Shown here: in pieces, positions 44,759-56,298 of the stretch
Position numbering within the stretch: position 1 is the first letter of the stretch
How the letters are laid out: every line of letters begins with the position of its first letter
Origin: Okapia johnstoni
Lineage: Eukaryota > Chordata > Mammalia > Artiodactyla > Giraffidae
Assembly: GCA_024291935.2 (NCBI GenBank)
Contig: CM044312.1
Location: 74,915,001-74,979,000 of the forward strand
Direction: 5' to 3'
Length of the DNA: 64,000 nt
The notes under the pieces: generated by a model
The model's database searches: none
Seen by the model: only the letters and a program-made list of their open reading frames with translations
What the model was told of the DNA's origin: nothing
Translations under genes and position numbers: made by a program

Positions 44759-45126
44759 ACGCTTTTGAACTGTGGTGCTGGAGGAGACTCTTAAGAGTCC
44801 CTTGGACAGCAAGGAGATCAAACCAGTCAATCCTAAAGGAAATCAACGCTGAATATTCATTGGAAGGACTAATGCTGAAGCTGAAGCTCTGATATTCTAG
44901 CTCCCTGATGTGAAAAGCTTACTCATTAGAAAAGAACCTGATCCTGGGGAAGATTGAAGGCCAAAGGAGAAGGGGGCAGCAGAGGATGAGATGTTTGGAT
45001 AATATCACTGACTTAAAGGACACACATTTGAGCAAACTCTAGGAGACAGTGGACAGAGGAGCCTGGCAAGTTGCAGTCCTTGGGGTTGTAAATGGTCAAA
45101 ACAACTTAGCAACTGAACAAAAACAA
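44759..45126 (+). mobile_element. BovB 3' end, severely truncated, copy e
   Basis: Covers the C-terminal ORF2 codons and 3' UTR ('GCTTTTGAACTGTGGTGCTGGAGGAGACTC', 'AGAGGATGAGATGTTTGGATAA', 'CAGTCCTTGGGGTTG'). CTGAACAA(A)TG occurs on both sides (44748-44758 and 45127-45136) and is a likely target-site duplication. It directly abuts a MIR. Confidence 0.85.
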
Positions 45127-45136
45127 CTGAACAATG

Positions 45137-46453
45137 TCCCTTTAACATTTAGGATCATCTATGCATCGGTTGTTAGCAGAAGAGACTTGTTCACATTTCC
45201 TCAAGTAATATGGGAATATTAAAAACAGGAATAGTATTTTGAAGCTAAATATCATTGGGACCTAGAAAAAGCTACATACCCAATTTTCAGGGAAGAGACA
45301 AGAAGTGCTACAGCCACACCTCATCGGAAGCAACACCATTCCAAATTCAATGCAACTGTGACTTTCACATGATCTTCTTGCCCCCTCTAGAGAAAGAGTT
45401 CATTGATTTCTAAAACTGTATTCTAGAACCAATTTGACCCCACTTGCACAAAATGTAGAAAAAGAAACTCTGTTGAAGCCAGTCAATTAACATTGTCCCT
45501 ATATAAGCAGAGCTGTGTGCCAAGTTATCTTCATAAAAGACACTGATTATTAAGGAGAGGGAGGGAGTGGGAGAAATTAGGGCTTCAAGCTTTGGTAACT
45601 AGAGGGATGTGAGTATCATTCATCGCAATAAAAAGTACTGGAGAATGATAGAATGATGATTTCAATGTTGGAAGACCTGAGTTTTAGTGCCCACAAAATA
45701 CACAGGAGGGGCTACTCATTAGCAAGACAAATTTAATGGTCCACAGGTCAGGTGAGTCCCTGAGATAGGGACCCATCAGTGTACTTGTCATGGTTAAATT
45801 AGGATGTCTCTTACTCATATGATAACTTAGTCTCAAATCCCTCCTTTCTTATTTTCTTTTTAAAGCTGTGTTTTAATTAAATATTTAAATTCAATCCCAA
45901 TGCATTTGGGGGGAGAAGTTTTAATTAAAAGTCAGTACACTGTGGTTTTCTCATGTAAATTTGTAGCTTGAAGGCTACCTGGCAAATAAAGAAAAGATAA
46001 AATAGAAAATGTCTTTGAGGTAAACTCAGCAGAATCATAGATGCAGTTCCTCCGAGTACTGCTGCATTGAAAATCCCTCCAGAGATAGGAAAAAAAAACA
46101 TTTCTGTCTGCAATGCTGCACATTCCCTAAACTATAGTCTTTTGAAGCAGTCATTAACATCTGCATCCTCAGTGTATCGTGTTTTATGGCCTCACTGTAT
46201 GTGACAACATTAAACATCATTAAAAAGGGTAATTAGAATAAAAATGGAAAGTTCTATATATCTTTTGAAATACATCAGATGTAGTTTGTCCTTGAAGCAG
46301 AAAAAGGGCACAGTAATAAAGTTAGCTTTTCTCCCTTCTAAAATATGTACATGGATAGAATAAAGAAGTCCCTACGTTGCTAAAAGACACAATTAATAAC
46401 TCATTTAAAAATGCTAAAAATAGGAAAATTCAGTGCTTTATAAAATCCTTAAT
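45137..46453. other. Unassigned intergenic stretch
   Basis: No gene or repeat recognised. Three overlapping short minus frames at 45925-46220 have no motif. Confidence 0.4.
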
Positions 46454-46467
46454 TGAAAGAGTTTTTA

Positions 46468-46820
46468 AAAAATACTTTTATTTACTTATTAATTTATGTT
46501 TGGCTGCCCTGGGTCTTTGTTGCTGCGCGTGCTTTTCTCTAGTTGCAGAGAGCGAGGGCTACTCTCCAGTTGCGTGCCTGGACTTCTCATTGTGGTGGCT
46601 TCTCTTGTTGTGGAGCGTGGGCTCTAGGCTGTGTGGGCTTCAGCAGCTGCAGCATATGGGATCAATGGTTGTGGCTTCTGGGCTCTAGAGCACAGGTCAC
46701 TAGTTGTGGAGCTCGGGCTTAGCTGCTCTGTGGCATGTTCGATCTTCTCAGATCAGGGATCAAACCCGTGTCTCCTGCATTGGCAGATGGATTCTTTACC
46801 ACTGAGCTACCAGGGAAGCC
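46468..46820 (-). mobile_element. CHR-type SINE, full length
   Basis: Reverse copy: tail 'TTTATTTACTTATTAATTTATGTTTGGCTGCCCTGGGTCTTTGTTGCTGC', body of 'CTCTAGTTG' and 'GGCTTCTC' units, then the tRNA-like head 'ATCAAACCCGTGTCTCCTGC...ACCAGGGAAGCC'. TGAAAGA(AT)GTTTTTAA at about 46454-46467 and 46821-46836 looks like a target-site duplication with a 2-bp difference. Confidence 0.9.
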
Positions 46821-46836
46821 TGAAAGAATGTTTTTA

Positions 46837-47531
46837 AGATAACAACTATCTTAGCAAAAGAAAAGATACCCAATTCCATAGAGAGAATGATTGAAAATTA
46901 TAAAGTCAAATATTTAGTAACAATTGTTCCACTATACATTCTCCTCAAGAACCATTAACTGGGAAGCAAATTATATTTTTTTAATTGTTTAAAATAATAA
47001 ATTCATTTTCTACATGGTCTCTAGTAAGTTTTCCTATCAAGTAACTAACTATATACTAAATAGTGTAAGAGTTTCAGAGGAATATTAATATGAAATATAA
47101 ATTTTAGGGAAAAGATTATCAACTGTGACTCAACTAAATATAAAGTGATCCCTCTGCTCCAGCAATGGGAGATGGAGGTTTAATTAAAAAGATCATTCTT
47201 ATTTTGATCAGGATAAATGTATGCTTTAGCTTTGAATTTAGGGAGAGCTTAACTGGTACATGTTGATTACGGTCAGGGCTTGATTTCCACTGCATGCTCT
47301 AAACAACCTTCAATAAAAAACTACTACACAGTTAAATGCATGCACTATTTATAAATAGCTTTTTATATAATGCTTTCAAATGTATTATAAAAATTAAATT
47401 TTAATTACTTTTAATTAAACTTTAATGCTTGTAAACATTAAAAATCCCATGAAAAAAATTAAATATATTTCTGATAAATAGGCTAGTTATTGTGAGAAAT
47501 ACTTCCAAAATGGTTCAAATATTCACATATT
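46837..47531. other. Unassigned AT-rich stretch
   Basis: Very AT-rich between 46970 and 47480. No recognised feature. Confidence 0.4.
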
Positions 47532-47544
47532 AGAGACAATTTGG

Positions 47545-47754
47545 GGGCTTCCCTGGTGGCTCAGTGGTAAAGAATCTGCCTGCAATGCAGGAGATTTGGG
47601 TTTGATTCCTGGGTCAGGAAGATCCCCTGGAGAAGGAAATAGCAACTCATTCCAGTATCCTTGCCTGGGAAATCTCATGGACAGACGAGCTTGCCAGGCT
47701 ACAGTCCATGGGGTTACAAAAGAGTCAGACACAATTTAGCACCTAAGCAACAGC
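47545..47754 (+). mobile_element. Bov-tA SINE
   Basis: Forward copy: 'GGGCTTCCCTGGTGGCTCAGTGGTAAAGAATC' head, 'GGGTTTGATTCC' B-box-like step, Bov-A core, 'GAGTCAGACACAATTTAGC' end. AGAGAC at 47532-47537 and 47755-47760 is a possible short duplication. Confidence 0.88.
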
Positions 47755-47760
47755 AGAGAC

Positions 47761-48293
47761 GACTAATTCTCTAAAGTACCTGGAGATTCAAAGCCGTGAT
47801 TTCCATTAAGAATTAATTTACATTCTGCTTCAGAAACAAGATATCTTTTACTTCTCCATCATTCAGTGTTAAGTACTTAGTCACAATTTTAGCCTCAAGC
47901 CTCTATGGGGATTAAGGAGCAGGCACCAGAAAAGATTGACAAGGTTAAATTGAAAGATGGACAAAGTCCTGCGTTAGAAACTTTTTTTTAGCACTGAATT
48001 TAAATTGGTAACCAGCATCATATTTTTATATCAGTGAAATAAAATTTATATATTATGGCAAGACAAGAAAAATTTAAACAAACTTTTCTCTGCCCCTTTG
48101 GGTCTCGTCCCTCCTCTGTAGTGTGTATTGTGTATTTGCATTAACCAGACCTCCTTAGGAGATAACATTCTTTCTCAGTCTTGTAAAGATGACCCACTAC
48201 GGGCTTTGTGCAGATTTGGATTGTGTAAACTATCACTATGTCATTTGACAGAAACCCTATGTCTCAGAAATTACATATATAACTGCTTTGACC
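47761..48293. other. Unassigned intergenic stretch
   Basis: No gene or repeat recognised. Confidence 0.4.
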
Positions 48294-48983
48294 TCAGAGC
48301 TTTCTTTAAAAAAAATTGTATTAAGGTATAGATTTAGGTGTATAGCAAAGTAATTCAGTTATACATGCACATATGTTATATATGTTAGGTTTGTATAGTA
48401 TATTAGATTCTTTTCCATTAGATTACTACAAGATACTGAATATAGCCCCTTGTGCCATACAGTAGGTCCTTGTCTATTTATTTTATATATAATAGTGTAT
48501 ATCTGTTAATCCCAAATTCTGAATTTATCCCTCCCACCTTTTTCCCTTTAGTAACTTTAGGTTTTTCTGTGTCTGTGAGTCTATTTCTGCCTTGTAAATA
48601 AGTTCATTTGGTTTTTTTTTTTTTTTTTAGATTCCACATATAAGTGATACCATATATTTGTCTTTCTCTGTCTGACCTACCTCAGTCAGTATGATAATCT
48701 CTCGGTCTATCCATATTGCTGCAAATGGCATTATTTCATTCTTCTCTATGGCTGAGTAATAGTCCACTTCATGTAAGTACCACATCTTTATCCATTCCTC
48801 TGTCAATGGATATTTATGTTGCTTCCATGTCTTGGCTAAGTATTTGTAAATAGTGCTTCTATATACATTGAGATGCATGTGTCTCTTCAAATTATAGTTT
48901 TCTCCAGATATATACCCAGAAGTGGGATCTCTGGATCATATGGTAATTTCAGTTCTTTTTTTTTTTTTTTAAGGAAACTCTAT

Positions 48984-49201
48984 GAAAAAAAGTGAAAGTA
49001 TTAGTCACTTGGTCAAGTCTGACTCTTTGTGATCTCATGGACTGTAATCTGCTAGGCTCCTCTGTCCATGGAATTCTTCAGGCAAGAATACTGGAGTAGA
49101 TAGCCATTCTCTTCTCCAGGGGATCTTCCTGACTCAGGGATCAAACCCAAGTCTCCTGCATTGCAAGTGGATTCTTTACTGTCTGAGCCACCAGGGAGCC
49201 C
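48984..49201 (-). mobile_element. Bov-tA SINE inside the inverted L1
   Basis: Reverse copy. Flanks AAGGAAACTCTAT (48971-48983) and AGGGAACCTCTAT (49202-49214) are an aged target-site duplication with two mismatches. The head ends 'GAGCCACCAGGGAGCCC'. Confidence 0.88.
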
Positions 49202-50315
49202 AGGGAACCTCTATACTATTCACCATAGGGGCTGCAACTATTTGCATTCTCACGAACAGTGTAGAAGGGTGCCCTTTTTTCCACATCCTCTCCAGCATTT
49301 ACTACTTGTAGACTTTTTGCTGATAACCATTCTAAATGGTTTGAAGAGGTATCTCATTGTAGCTTTCACTTGCATTTCTCTAGTAATTAGTATGTTGAGG
49401 ATCTTGCATGTGTCTATAGGCCATCTGTATGTCTCCTTTGGGAAAATGTCTACTTAGGTCTTCTATTCACTTTTTGATTGGATTATTTGTTTTTTTTGAT
49501 ATTGAACTGTGTAAGTTGTTCATATATTTTGGAAATTAAGCCCCTGTTGGCTGTATCATTTGCAAGTATTTTCTCCCATTCTGTAAGTTGTCTTTTTGTT
49601 TTGTTCACTGTTTCTTTTTCTGTGCAAAGCTTTTATTTCTATACACTAAAAATGAAATATCAGAAAGAAAACTTAAGGAAACAATCCCATTTACTATTGC
49701 ATGAAAAATAATAAAATACTTAGAAATAAACCTACCTAAGGAGGCAAAAGACCTGTACTCCAAAAACTAGAAGATGCTGATGATAGAAATTGAAGCCCAC
49801 ACACAGATAGAAAGATGAACCATGTTCTTGAATAGGAAGAATCAATACTGTTAAAATGACCATGTGATCCAAGGCAGTCTATAGATTCAGTGCAATCCCT
49901 ATCAAATTACCAACACCATTTTTCAGAGAACTAGAACAAATAACTTAAAAATTTGTATGGAAACATGAAAGACCCTGAACGATCTTGAGACAGAAAAACA
50001 GAGCTGGAGGAATTGGGCTCCCTGACTTCAGACTATACAACAAGTTTACATTCATGAAAACAGTATGAAACTGGCACAAAAGCAAACATATAGATCAATG
50101 GAACAGAGCAGAAAGCCCAGAAGTAAAACTACGCACTTATGGTCAATTAATCTATGACTAAGGAGGCAAGAATATGCAATGGAGAAAACTTATTGACGTT
50201 TCTTCAGTAAGTAGTGCTGGGAAAACTGGACAGCTATATGTAAAAAAGTGAAATTAGAACATTCTCTAACAGCATATACAAAAATAAACTAAAAACATAT
50301 TAAAGACCTAAACGT

Positions 50316-50525
50316 GCCATGCCAAGTAGCTTCAGTCATGTCCAACTCTTTGCAAACCCATGGACTGTAGCTCATCAGGCTCCTCTGTCCGTGGGGTTCT
50401 CCAGGCAAGAATACTGGAGTGGGTTATCATTTCCTTCTCCAGCGTACTTCCCAATGCAGGGATTGAACACAAGTCTCTTGCATTGCAGGCAGATTCTTTA
50501 ACATCTGAGCCACCAGAGAAGCTCC
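50316..50525 (-). mobile_element. Bov-tA SINE inside the inverted L1
   Basis: Reverse copy in the forward half of the L1. AAACGT occurs at 50310-50315 and 50526-50531. The head reads 'TCTGAGCCACCAGAGAAGC'. Confidence 0.85.
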
Positions 50526-50751
50526 AAACGTAAGAAGACCTAAACATAAGATGGGATACTATAGAAGTCCTAGAGGAAAACATAGTCAGAACACTCTACT
50601 CTTTGACATAAATCTCAACATCTATTTTATCTGTCTCCTATATCAATGGAAACAAAAACAAAAATAAATAAATGGGACCTAATTAAGCTTAAAAGTTTCT
50701 GCACAACAAAGGAAACCATAAACATAATGAAAGACAACTTCAGAGTTTTCT

Positions 50752-51162
50752 GAAGACTCTCTTTCAGGTTACTATCCTCAAGTTGGCTTGAATAAAATTT
50801 TCCATTCCTTTCTTCAAACTATTGATTAAACTTTTTCATTGACAATATAAAAACCACCTTGAAGGTTAAAGAATAAAAAAGAAATTTAAATTTTAATATT
50901 CATTCAGAAGAAGCCCTTAAACACACCTGCTTGATGCATGTTGGTACTATAGAAATCTTGGTTTCAATGAAGAAAATTTGCAAAGATCCTTACAAAGGCT
51001 TCCTTTTAGAAATCCAGATAGAGCCTAGCCATTCAGTTGATAATCAGGGGCTGCACCTCCTGGTATGATTTCCTTGTTACTACTGAATATCTCTGTCTTT
51101 GGTGTGCCTTTCAGACATTCCACGGAGACTTGTTTATTCCAAGTGTGGACCAAAGTCCAATA
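50752..51162. other. Unassigned stretch
   Basis: No gene or repeat recognised. Confidence 0.4.
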
Positions 51163-51289
51163 GTTTTGAGAATCACTTGCAAATTTGTTAGAAATGCAAA
51201 ATCTAAGGCCCTACTCAAGGCCTAATAGATAAGAATCTGCATATTTAACAAGATCTCTTGGTGATTTATTTGCACTGAGAAGCACTGTT
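51163..51289 (+). mobile_element. MER20-like hAT-Charlie fossil
   Basis: 'TTTTGAGAATCACTTGCAAATTTGTTAGAAATGCAAAATCTAAGGCCCTACTC', 'AAGAATCTGCATATTTAACAAGATCTC', 'TGAGAAGCACTG'. Both inverted ends and the 'aacaag.tc.c.ggtgat' arm are present. Confidence 0.65.
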
Positions 51290-51420
51290 TTAAGGTCTTG
51301 AGGAGCTCACCAGCCACCTCCTTCTCATTGCCCTTTCTGTTTGAAATCAACTATTTCTGAAACTGTTACTTCACTCCTCTACTAAAATACTGAGTTCCAG
51401 TTCCCCTTTTGTGGGTGTGG

Positions 51421-51681
51421 TTTTTTAAAATTATTATTATTATTTTTTTTTGCTGTTGCTGTTCAATGGTTTTCTCTAGTTGTGGCAGCGTGGGCTACTC
51501 CTCACTGTGGTGTGTGTGCTTCTCACTGAGGTGGCTTCTCCTATTGCAGAGCACAAGCTCTAGAGAGTGGATTAAGAAGTTGTGTTGCATGGGCTTAGCT
51601 GCCTCTTGGCATGTGGGAACTTCCTAGCCCAGGAAGTGGACTGGAAGGCAGATTCTTAACCACTGGACCACCAGGGAAGCC
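51421..51681 (-). mobile_element. CHR-type SINE, partial
   Basis: Reverse copy with a T-rich and (ATT)n tail at the left (51421-51451), 'GGTTTTCTCTAGTTGTGGCAGCG', 'GTGGCTTCTCCTATTGCAGAGCAC' and the head 'ATTCTTAACCACTGGACCACCAGGGAAGCC'. About 80 bp of the body are missing. Confidence 0.85.
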
Positions 51682-51983
51682 CTCCTTCTGTGCTTTAAAA
51701 TCCTCCTTCTAAGTTGCTGTGTTTAAGTTGCTTCTCCTGGGGAGTAGGAAGGATATCAAGGTACCTTGGAAGGGGGCGAAATGACCTTGGGTTCCTTGGA
51801 CTCTCAAGTTCCAATTAATGTTTTTTCTCAAGTATCTATAATAGTAAACCATATCTTGGACTTTGAGAATTATTTTCCTTCTGAAACCCCCAGTTTGTCT
51901 ATATTAGACATGATATTCCCATCTTGCACATAACTTAGACCCTATTTTACTAAAAGAGAATTTCCACCTGACCCTACCCCCAA

Positions 51984-52062
51984 AGATGTAAGAGGCACGG
52001 GTTTGAATCCTGGGTCAGGAATATCCCTTGGAGGAGGGCATTGCAATCCACTCCAAAGAGGA
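51984..52062 (+). mobile_element. Bov-tA SINE fragment
   Basis: 'AGATGTAAGAGGCACGGGTTTGAATCCTGGGTCAGGAATATCCCTTGGAGGAGGGCATTGCAATCCACTCCA' is the tRNA-derived head and start of the Bov-A part. The remainder is absent. Confidence 0.65.
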
Positions 52063-52589
52063 GTCTTTGGAAGGAGTGGTTATTTACATGATGAGTTTTT
52101 TCAAATGCTTCATTTTCTGGCACATTTCTTCCAGTTTCATCATATTAAACTGTAGGAAAGCCCTCTTGAATACTGTAACCTGTAATTATGAAAACAAATT
52201 GAGTTTTAATGACTTACTGCCTAAGACAACACCTTATACTGAAAATTCAAAATGGTAGCTCATTAGGAAAATAAGAGCAAGTTTGTATTGCTTATTGCAT
52301 TGACCTCTGAAGTTCTTAGGGCAGGATATCAGAAGCAGAGTGTGCCTTTGGATTGGCTAATTTCTTAGAAGGAGAATGGATGGAAGTGAGGTGAGATTCT
52401 AAGGGAAGAAAAACTGTCATGAGAGTCATTAGACCCTGCGCAGCTGTAATCTCAAAATTGATGAGAGAGGTAATTCTCTTTCTCAGGAAGATGGAGAAGA
52501 AACGCAATTAAACTAAAATGTTACACTTTTCACAAATTAAATTTTCTTTTGCAATTATGTTTTATATGAATTATACTTCAACAAAACTT
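52063..52589. other. Unassigned stretch
   Basis: No gene or repeat recognised. Confidence 0.4.
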
Positions 52590-52601
52590 CAAAAGCACAA
52601 G

Positions 52602-52730
52602 TGAAGTGAAGTGAAGTCGCTCAGTCGTGTCCGACTCTTTGCGACCCCATGGACCGTAGCCTACCAGGATCCTCAGTCCATGGGATTTTCCAGGCAAGAA
52701 TACTGGAGTGAGTTGCCATTTCCTTCTCCA
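52602..52730 (-). mobile_element. Bov-A SINE monomer with 12-bp target-site duplication
   Basis: Single reverse Bov-A unit beginning with GAAGT repeats ('TGAAGTGAAGTGAAGTCGCTCAGTC') and ending 'CCATTTCCTTCTCCA'. CAAAAGCACAAG flanks it exactly at 52590-52601 and 52731-52742, so this monomer is an independent insertion, not a deleted dimer remnant. Close to the typical sequence. Confidence 0.93.
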
Positions 52731-52742
52731 CAAAAGCACAAG

Positions 52743-53550
52743 ACAAAATACCAAATGAGAAGGCACCTTGCCCTCAACCACTAAAAGCTTTGTTAAATCA
52801 GTTCTATCCCTATACTATGTGTTAAAATATTTCAGAATAGAAAGAGAGCTATATAAATCCTTCATTTAATGGATGTGAAAAAGAGAAATAAAGTATCTAT
52901 TGACTATTGTGAATCCATTTGTTTATTCTTTTCTTTGTGTACTAATGACTACAAGTTATCACTCACAGTGCCCAGCTCTGAGCTGACCACGGTGTACAGC
53001 AAAAACAGACTCAGCCTGTGTTTTCCTGTAGCATCACTTCACGGGTGAGACACAAAAGTCAGATAGTCATACAATTGGATGTATAATTACAAACTGTGAC
53101 CAAAAAAAATGCTGCATTTTACTGGATCCCTGTGATACTGGAAAACAGCACTGGTTAAGGAAATCCCTGACTCCTTTGTCTAGGAAACTGCTTACTGTAG
53201 AAAACATACTTCCTCAGATGATTCTGAGAAGATTCATGGATGTACTCCAGTGCTTACCCACATCAAAGCCAAGTATAGATGCTCCAAATTCCTATTCTTT
53301 GCCTCAGAAATGATTAGCTGAACTGCTTGTCCCCACTGATGAATGGGAACAAAATGATTATAAACCTTGATTCAGCTTCTCTTCTTACTTCATGCATCTA
53401 AACTTTGACCCATCATCAGCCTCATGCAGCATACAGAATGTCTTAAGTATACACTGGCCTCAGGGCAAACATTCCTTGATGTGCTATCCAACCAAGTCAC
53501 CTTTCCACTCTGCTTCCCCACACTGCTTCTTTCCAGCCTTGTCTCTTGCA
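52743..53550. other. Unassigned stretch
   Basis: No gene or repeat recognised. Confidence 0.4.
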
Positions 53551-53757
53551 AGCGTGCTAAGTTGCTTCAATCATGTCCTACTTTTTACTGTGGACTGCCA
53601 GGCTCCTCTGTCCATGGGATTCTCCAGGCAAGAATACTGAAGTGGGTTACTGTGCCCTCCTGCAAGGGATCTTCCCAACCCAGGGATCAAATCCACATCT
53701 TTTATGTCTCCTGCACTGGCAGGTGGGTTCTTTACCACTAGCCCCACCTGGGAAGCC
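53551..53757 (-). mobile_element. Bov-tA SINE
   Basis: Reverse copy: 'GTGCTAAGTTGCTTCAATCATGTCC', a shortened 'CTGTGGACTGCCAGGCTCC' step, head 'CACTAGCCCCACCTGGGAAGCCC'. The flanks are only weakly similar, so it is probably older. Confidence 0.85.
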
Positions 53758-53807
53758 CTGTTTCCTCTTCATTGTAAAACAAAGACCCTTTTTGCCTAAC
53801 CCTAGAG

Positions 53808-54790
53808 AAGCTAGGCTTCAACAGTATATGAACTAAGATCTTCCAGAGGTAGAAACAGGATTTAGAAAAGGCAGAGGAACCAGAGATCAAATCACCAACA
53901 CCCACTGGATCACAGAAAAAGGAAAGGAATTTCAGCAAAACATCTACTCTCCTTCACTGACTATGCTAAAGCCTTTGACTGCATGAAAGTGAAAGTGTTA
54001 GTCATTCAGTCATGTCTGACTGTGACTCCACGGACTGTAGCCCACCAGGCTCCTCTGTCCATGGAATTTTCCAGGCAAGGATACTGGAGTGGATTGCCAT
54101 TCCCTTCTCCAAGGGATCTTCCTGACCCAGGGATTGAAACCGGGTCTCCTGCATTGCAGGTGAATTCTTTACCCTCTGAGCCACCAGTGACTGTGTGGAT
54201 CAAAACAAACTGCAGAAAATCATGGGAATACCAGATCATGCTACCTGCCTTCTGTGAAACCTGTATGCAGGACAAGAAGCAACAGTTAGAATTGGAGATG
54301 TAACAACAGACAGGTTCAAAATTGAAAAAGGAGTACGATAAGGCTGTATACTGTCACCTTGTTTATTTAACTTCTATGTAGAGTACATAATGTGAAATGC
54401 CAGGCTGAATGAAGCACAAACTAGAATCAAGATTGCCAGGAGAAATATCAATAACCTCAGATACGCAGATGACACCACTCTTATGGCAGAAAGTGAAGAA
54501 GAACTAAAGAGCCTCTTGATGAGGGTGAAAGAGGAGAGCAAAAAAGCCAGCTTAAAACTCAATATTAAAAAAACTAAGATCATGGCATCCAGTCCCATCA
54601 CTTCATGGCAAATAGATGGAGAAAAAGTAGAAAAAGTAGAAACAGTGACAGATTTTATTTTCTGGGGCTTCAGAATCACTGCGAACAGTGACTGCAGCAA
54701 TGGACACTAAACTCAGGAGATAGTGAAGGACAGGAAGGCCTGGTGTGCTGCAGTCCATGGGGTTACAAAGAGTCGGACAGGACTTGCACA
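53808..54790 (+). mobile_element. BovB LINE with internal deletion, copy f1
   Basis: Starts in RT ('CTAGGCTTCAACAGTATATGAAC'), is split by a Bov-tA SINE at 53982-54187, and keeps the catalytic YADD box (Asp codons at about 54468-54473). Frame piece 54483-54710 covers the 'ESEEELKSLLMRVKEE' region. Near 54710 it jumps directly to the BovB 3' end ('GATAGTGAAGGACAGGAAGGCCTGG'), losing roughly 0.7 kb. A neighbour (54905-55690) lacks almost exactly the segment this copy keeps. Confidence 0.85.
53982..54187 (-). mobile_element. Bov-tA SINE inside BovB f1
   Basis: Reverse copy, 'GAAAGTGAAAGTGTTAGTCATTCAGTC' to 'CTGAGCCACCAG'. TGACTG at 53976-53981 and 54188-54193 is the likely short duplication; removing the SINE restores the BovB 'GCCTTTGACTGTGTGGATC' reading. 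Confidence 0.9.
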
Positions 54791-54904
54791 AGACTTTTTG
54801 TGAATATGTTTTTGCTTGTGGGTTATACGTTAAATCTAGGTTAATTACTATTATTATGTAAGAATTAGCCAGAGCATTTTTAAAGTAGCTATGACATGGA
54901 TTAT

Positions 54905-55690
54905 TACAATGGTGTGGTCACTCACCCAGAGCCAGACATTCTGGAGTGTGAAGTCAAGTGGGCTTTAGGCAGCACTGCTGCCAATCAAGTTAGTGGAGGT
55001 GATGGAGCTTCAGCGGAGCTATTTAGAAATCCTAAAAAATTATGCTGTTAAAGTGCTGCACTCAATATGTCAGCAAATTTGGGAAACTCAGCAGTCACCA
55101 CAGGACTGGAAAAGGTCAATCCTCATCCCAGTTCCCAAGAAGGGCAGTATTAAACCATTGGATGGTTGCTTCTTGGCAGGAAAGCTATGACGAACCTAGA
55201 CAGTGTGTTAAAAAGCAAAGACATCACTTTGCCAACAAAGGTCCATATAGTCAAGGCTGTGGTCTTTCTGGTGGCTGTGTACAGATGTGAGAGCTGGACC
55301 ATAAAGAAAGCAAAGCACTGAAGAATTAATGCTTTCAAACTGTGGTACTGGAGAAAACTCTTGAGAGTCCCTTGGATAGCAAGGAGATCAAACCAGTCAA
55401 TCTTAAAGGAAATCAACTATGAAGATTCATTGGAAGGCCTGATGCTGAAGCTGAAGCTCCAATACTTTGGCCACCTGATGTGAAGAGCTGACTCACTGGA
55501 AAAGACCCTGGTGCTGGGAAGGATTGAAGACAGAGGGAGAAGAGGGTGACAGAGGATGAGATGGTTGGATGGCATCACCAATTCAATGGACATGAACTTA
55601 GGAAATCTCTGAGAGATGGTGAAGGACAGGGAAGCCTGGCATGCTATAGTTGATGGGGTGTTGAAGAGTTGGACACAACTTGGTAATTGA
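54905..55690 (+). mobile_element. BovB LINE with internal deletion, copy f2
   Basis: Starts 'ACAATGGTGTGGTCACTCACCCAGAGCC', just before RT, and continues to 'CCCAGTTCCCAAGAAGGGCAGT' (frame 54993-55190). It then jumps to the region after the catalytic box ('TTCTTGGCAGGAAAGCTATGACGAACCTAGACAG') and reaches the normal 3' end near 55690. The central RT palm is missing, so the copy is inert. Confidence 0.85.
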
Positions 55691-56287
55691 ATGACAGCAA
55701 CAATAATGCCATTTTAATACTCCCACTAACAACGTATGAGTTTATATTGTTCCACACCCTGTCAGCATTTGTCAAGTCACTTTTAAAAATTTTAGCCTCT
55801 CAGGTAGGTCCACCCATATTTAATTTAAACAAAAATTATACAAATTTACTTTTTTATTTCCTATTTAATTTTTCCATTACTTATGTGTGCCTCTTACATT
55901 TCTATTTCTAAAATCTTCCTTAAGTAGGCTTGGAAATAATACCACCATGTATTAATATATAGGCAAAATGTACCTTATTTGTATAAAAATGAGACTTTGT
56001 AAATTAGGGAAAACAATACTTCTGTATAGACACAACGGAATCTTCAATTTATCACTTTGGAAAGGAAATTAGGATTCTTGCTCTCAACCAGAATCCTTTC
56101 CAAAGCAGCACTGAGAAGTAGTCATATATATTTCACTTCACCACCAGCAAAACAAAATTACCTACTTTACGTGGCAACCTATTCCATGTTTTGATGTTCA
56201 TGTTTAGTTGTTGAACAACTCCAATGTGATTTTAAGTTTTTATGACCGAAGGTTGATGGACTAAGACTTTGTATGTAAAGCAGTAAT
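55691..56287. other. Unassigned stretch
   Basis: AT-rich, no gene or repeat recognised. Confidence 0.4.
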
Positions 56288-56298
56288 TTTTAAAATTT

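Larger units (their letters stand above)
48306..50739 (-). mobile_element. Older artiodactyl L1 with 5' inversion (twin-primed)
   Basis: 48306 to about 49642 is reverse-oriented L1 3' UTR and C-terminal ORF2; the frame 48627-48890 reads the 'TIYKYLAKTWKQHKYPLTEEWIK' region. From about 49643 the strand flips and forward ORF2 runs to about 50739 ('AAACTTAAGGAAACAATCCCATTTACTATTGC' to 'GCACAACAAAGGAAACCATAAAC'). The forward end and the reverse start meet at the same ORF2 point ('AGTTTCTGCACAACAAAGG'), so the halves make one element. TCAGAGCTTTCT (48294-48305) and TCAGAGTTTTCT (50740-50751) differ once and are a good target-site duplication. Two Bov-tA SINEs lie inside. Confidence 0.85.

Noticed and set aside
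46377..46837. Frames of 103 and 68 codons rich in Leu, Cys and Gly resembling membrane proteins
   Set aside because: Both are translations across a reverse CHR SINE.
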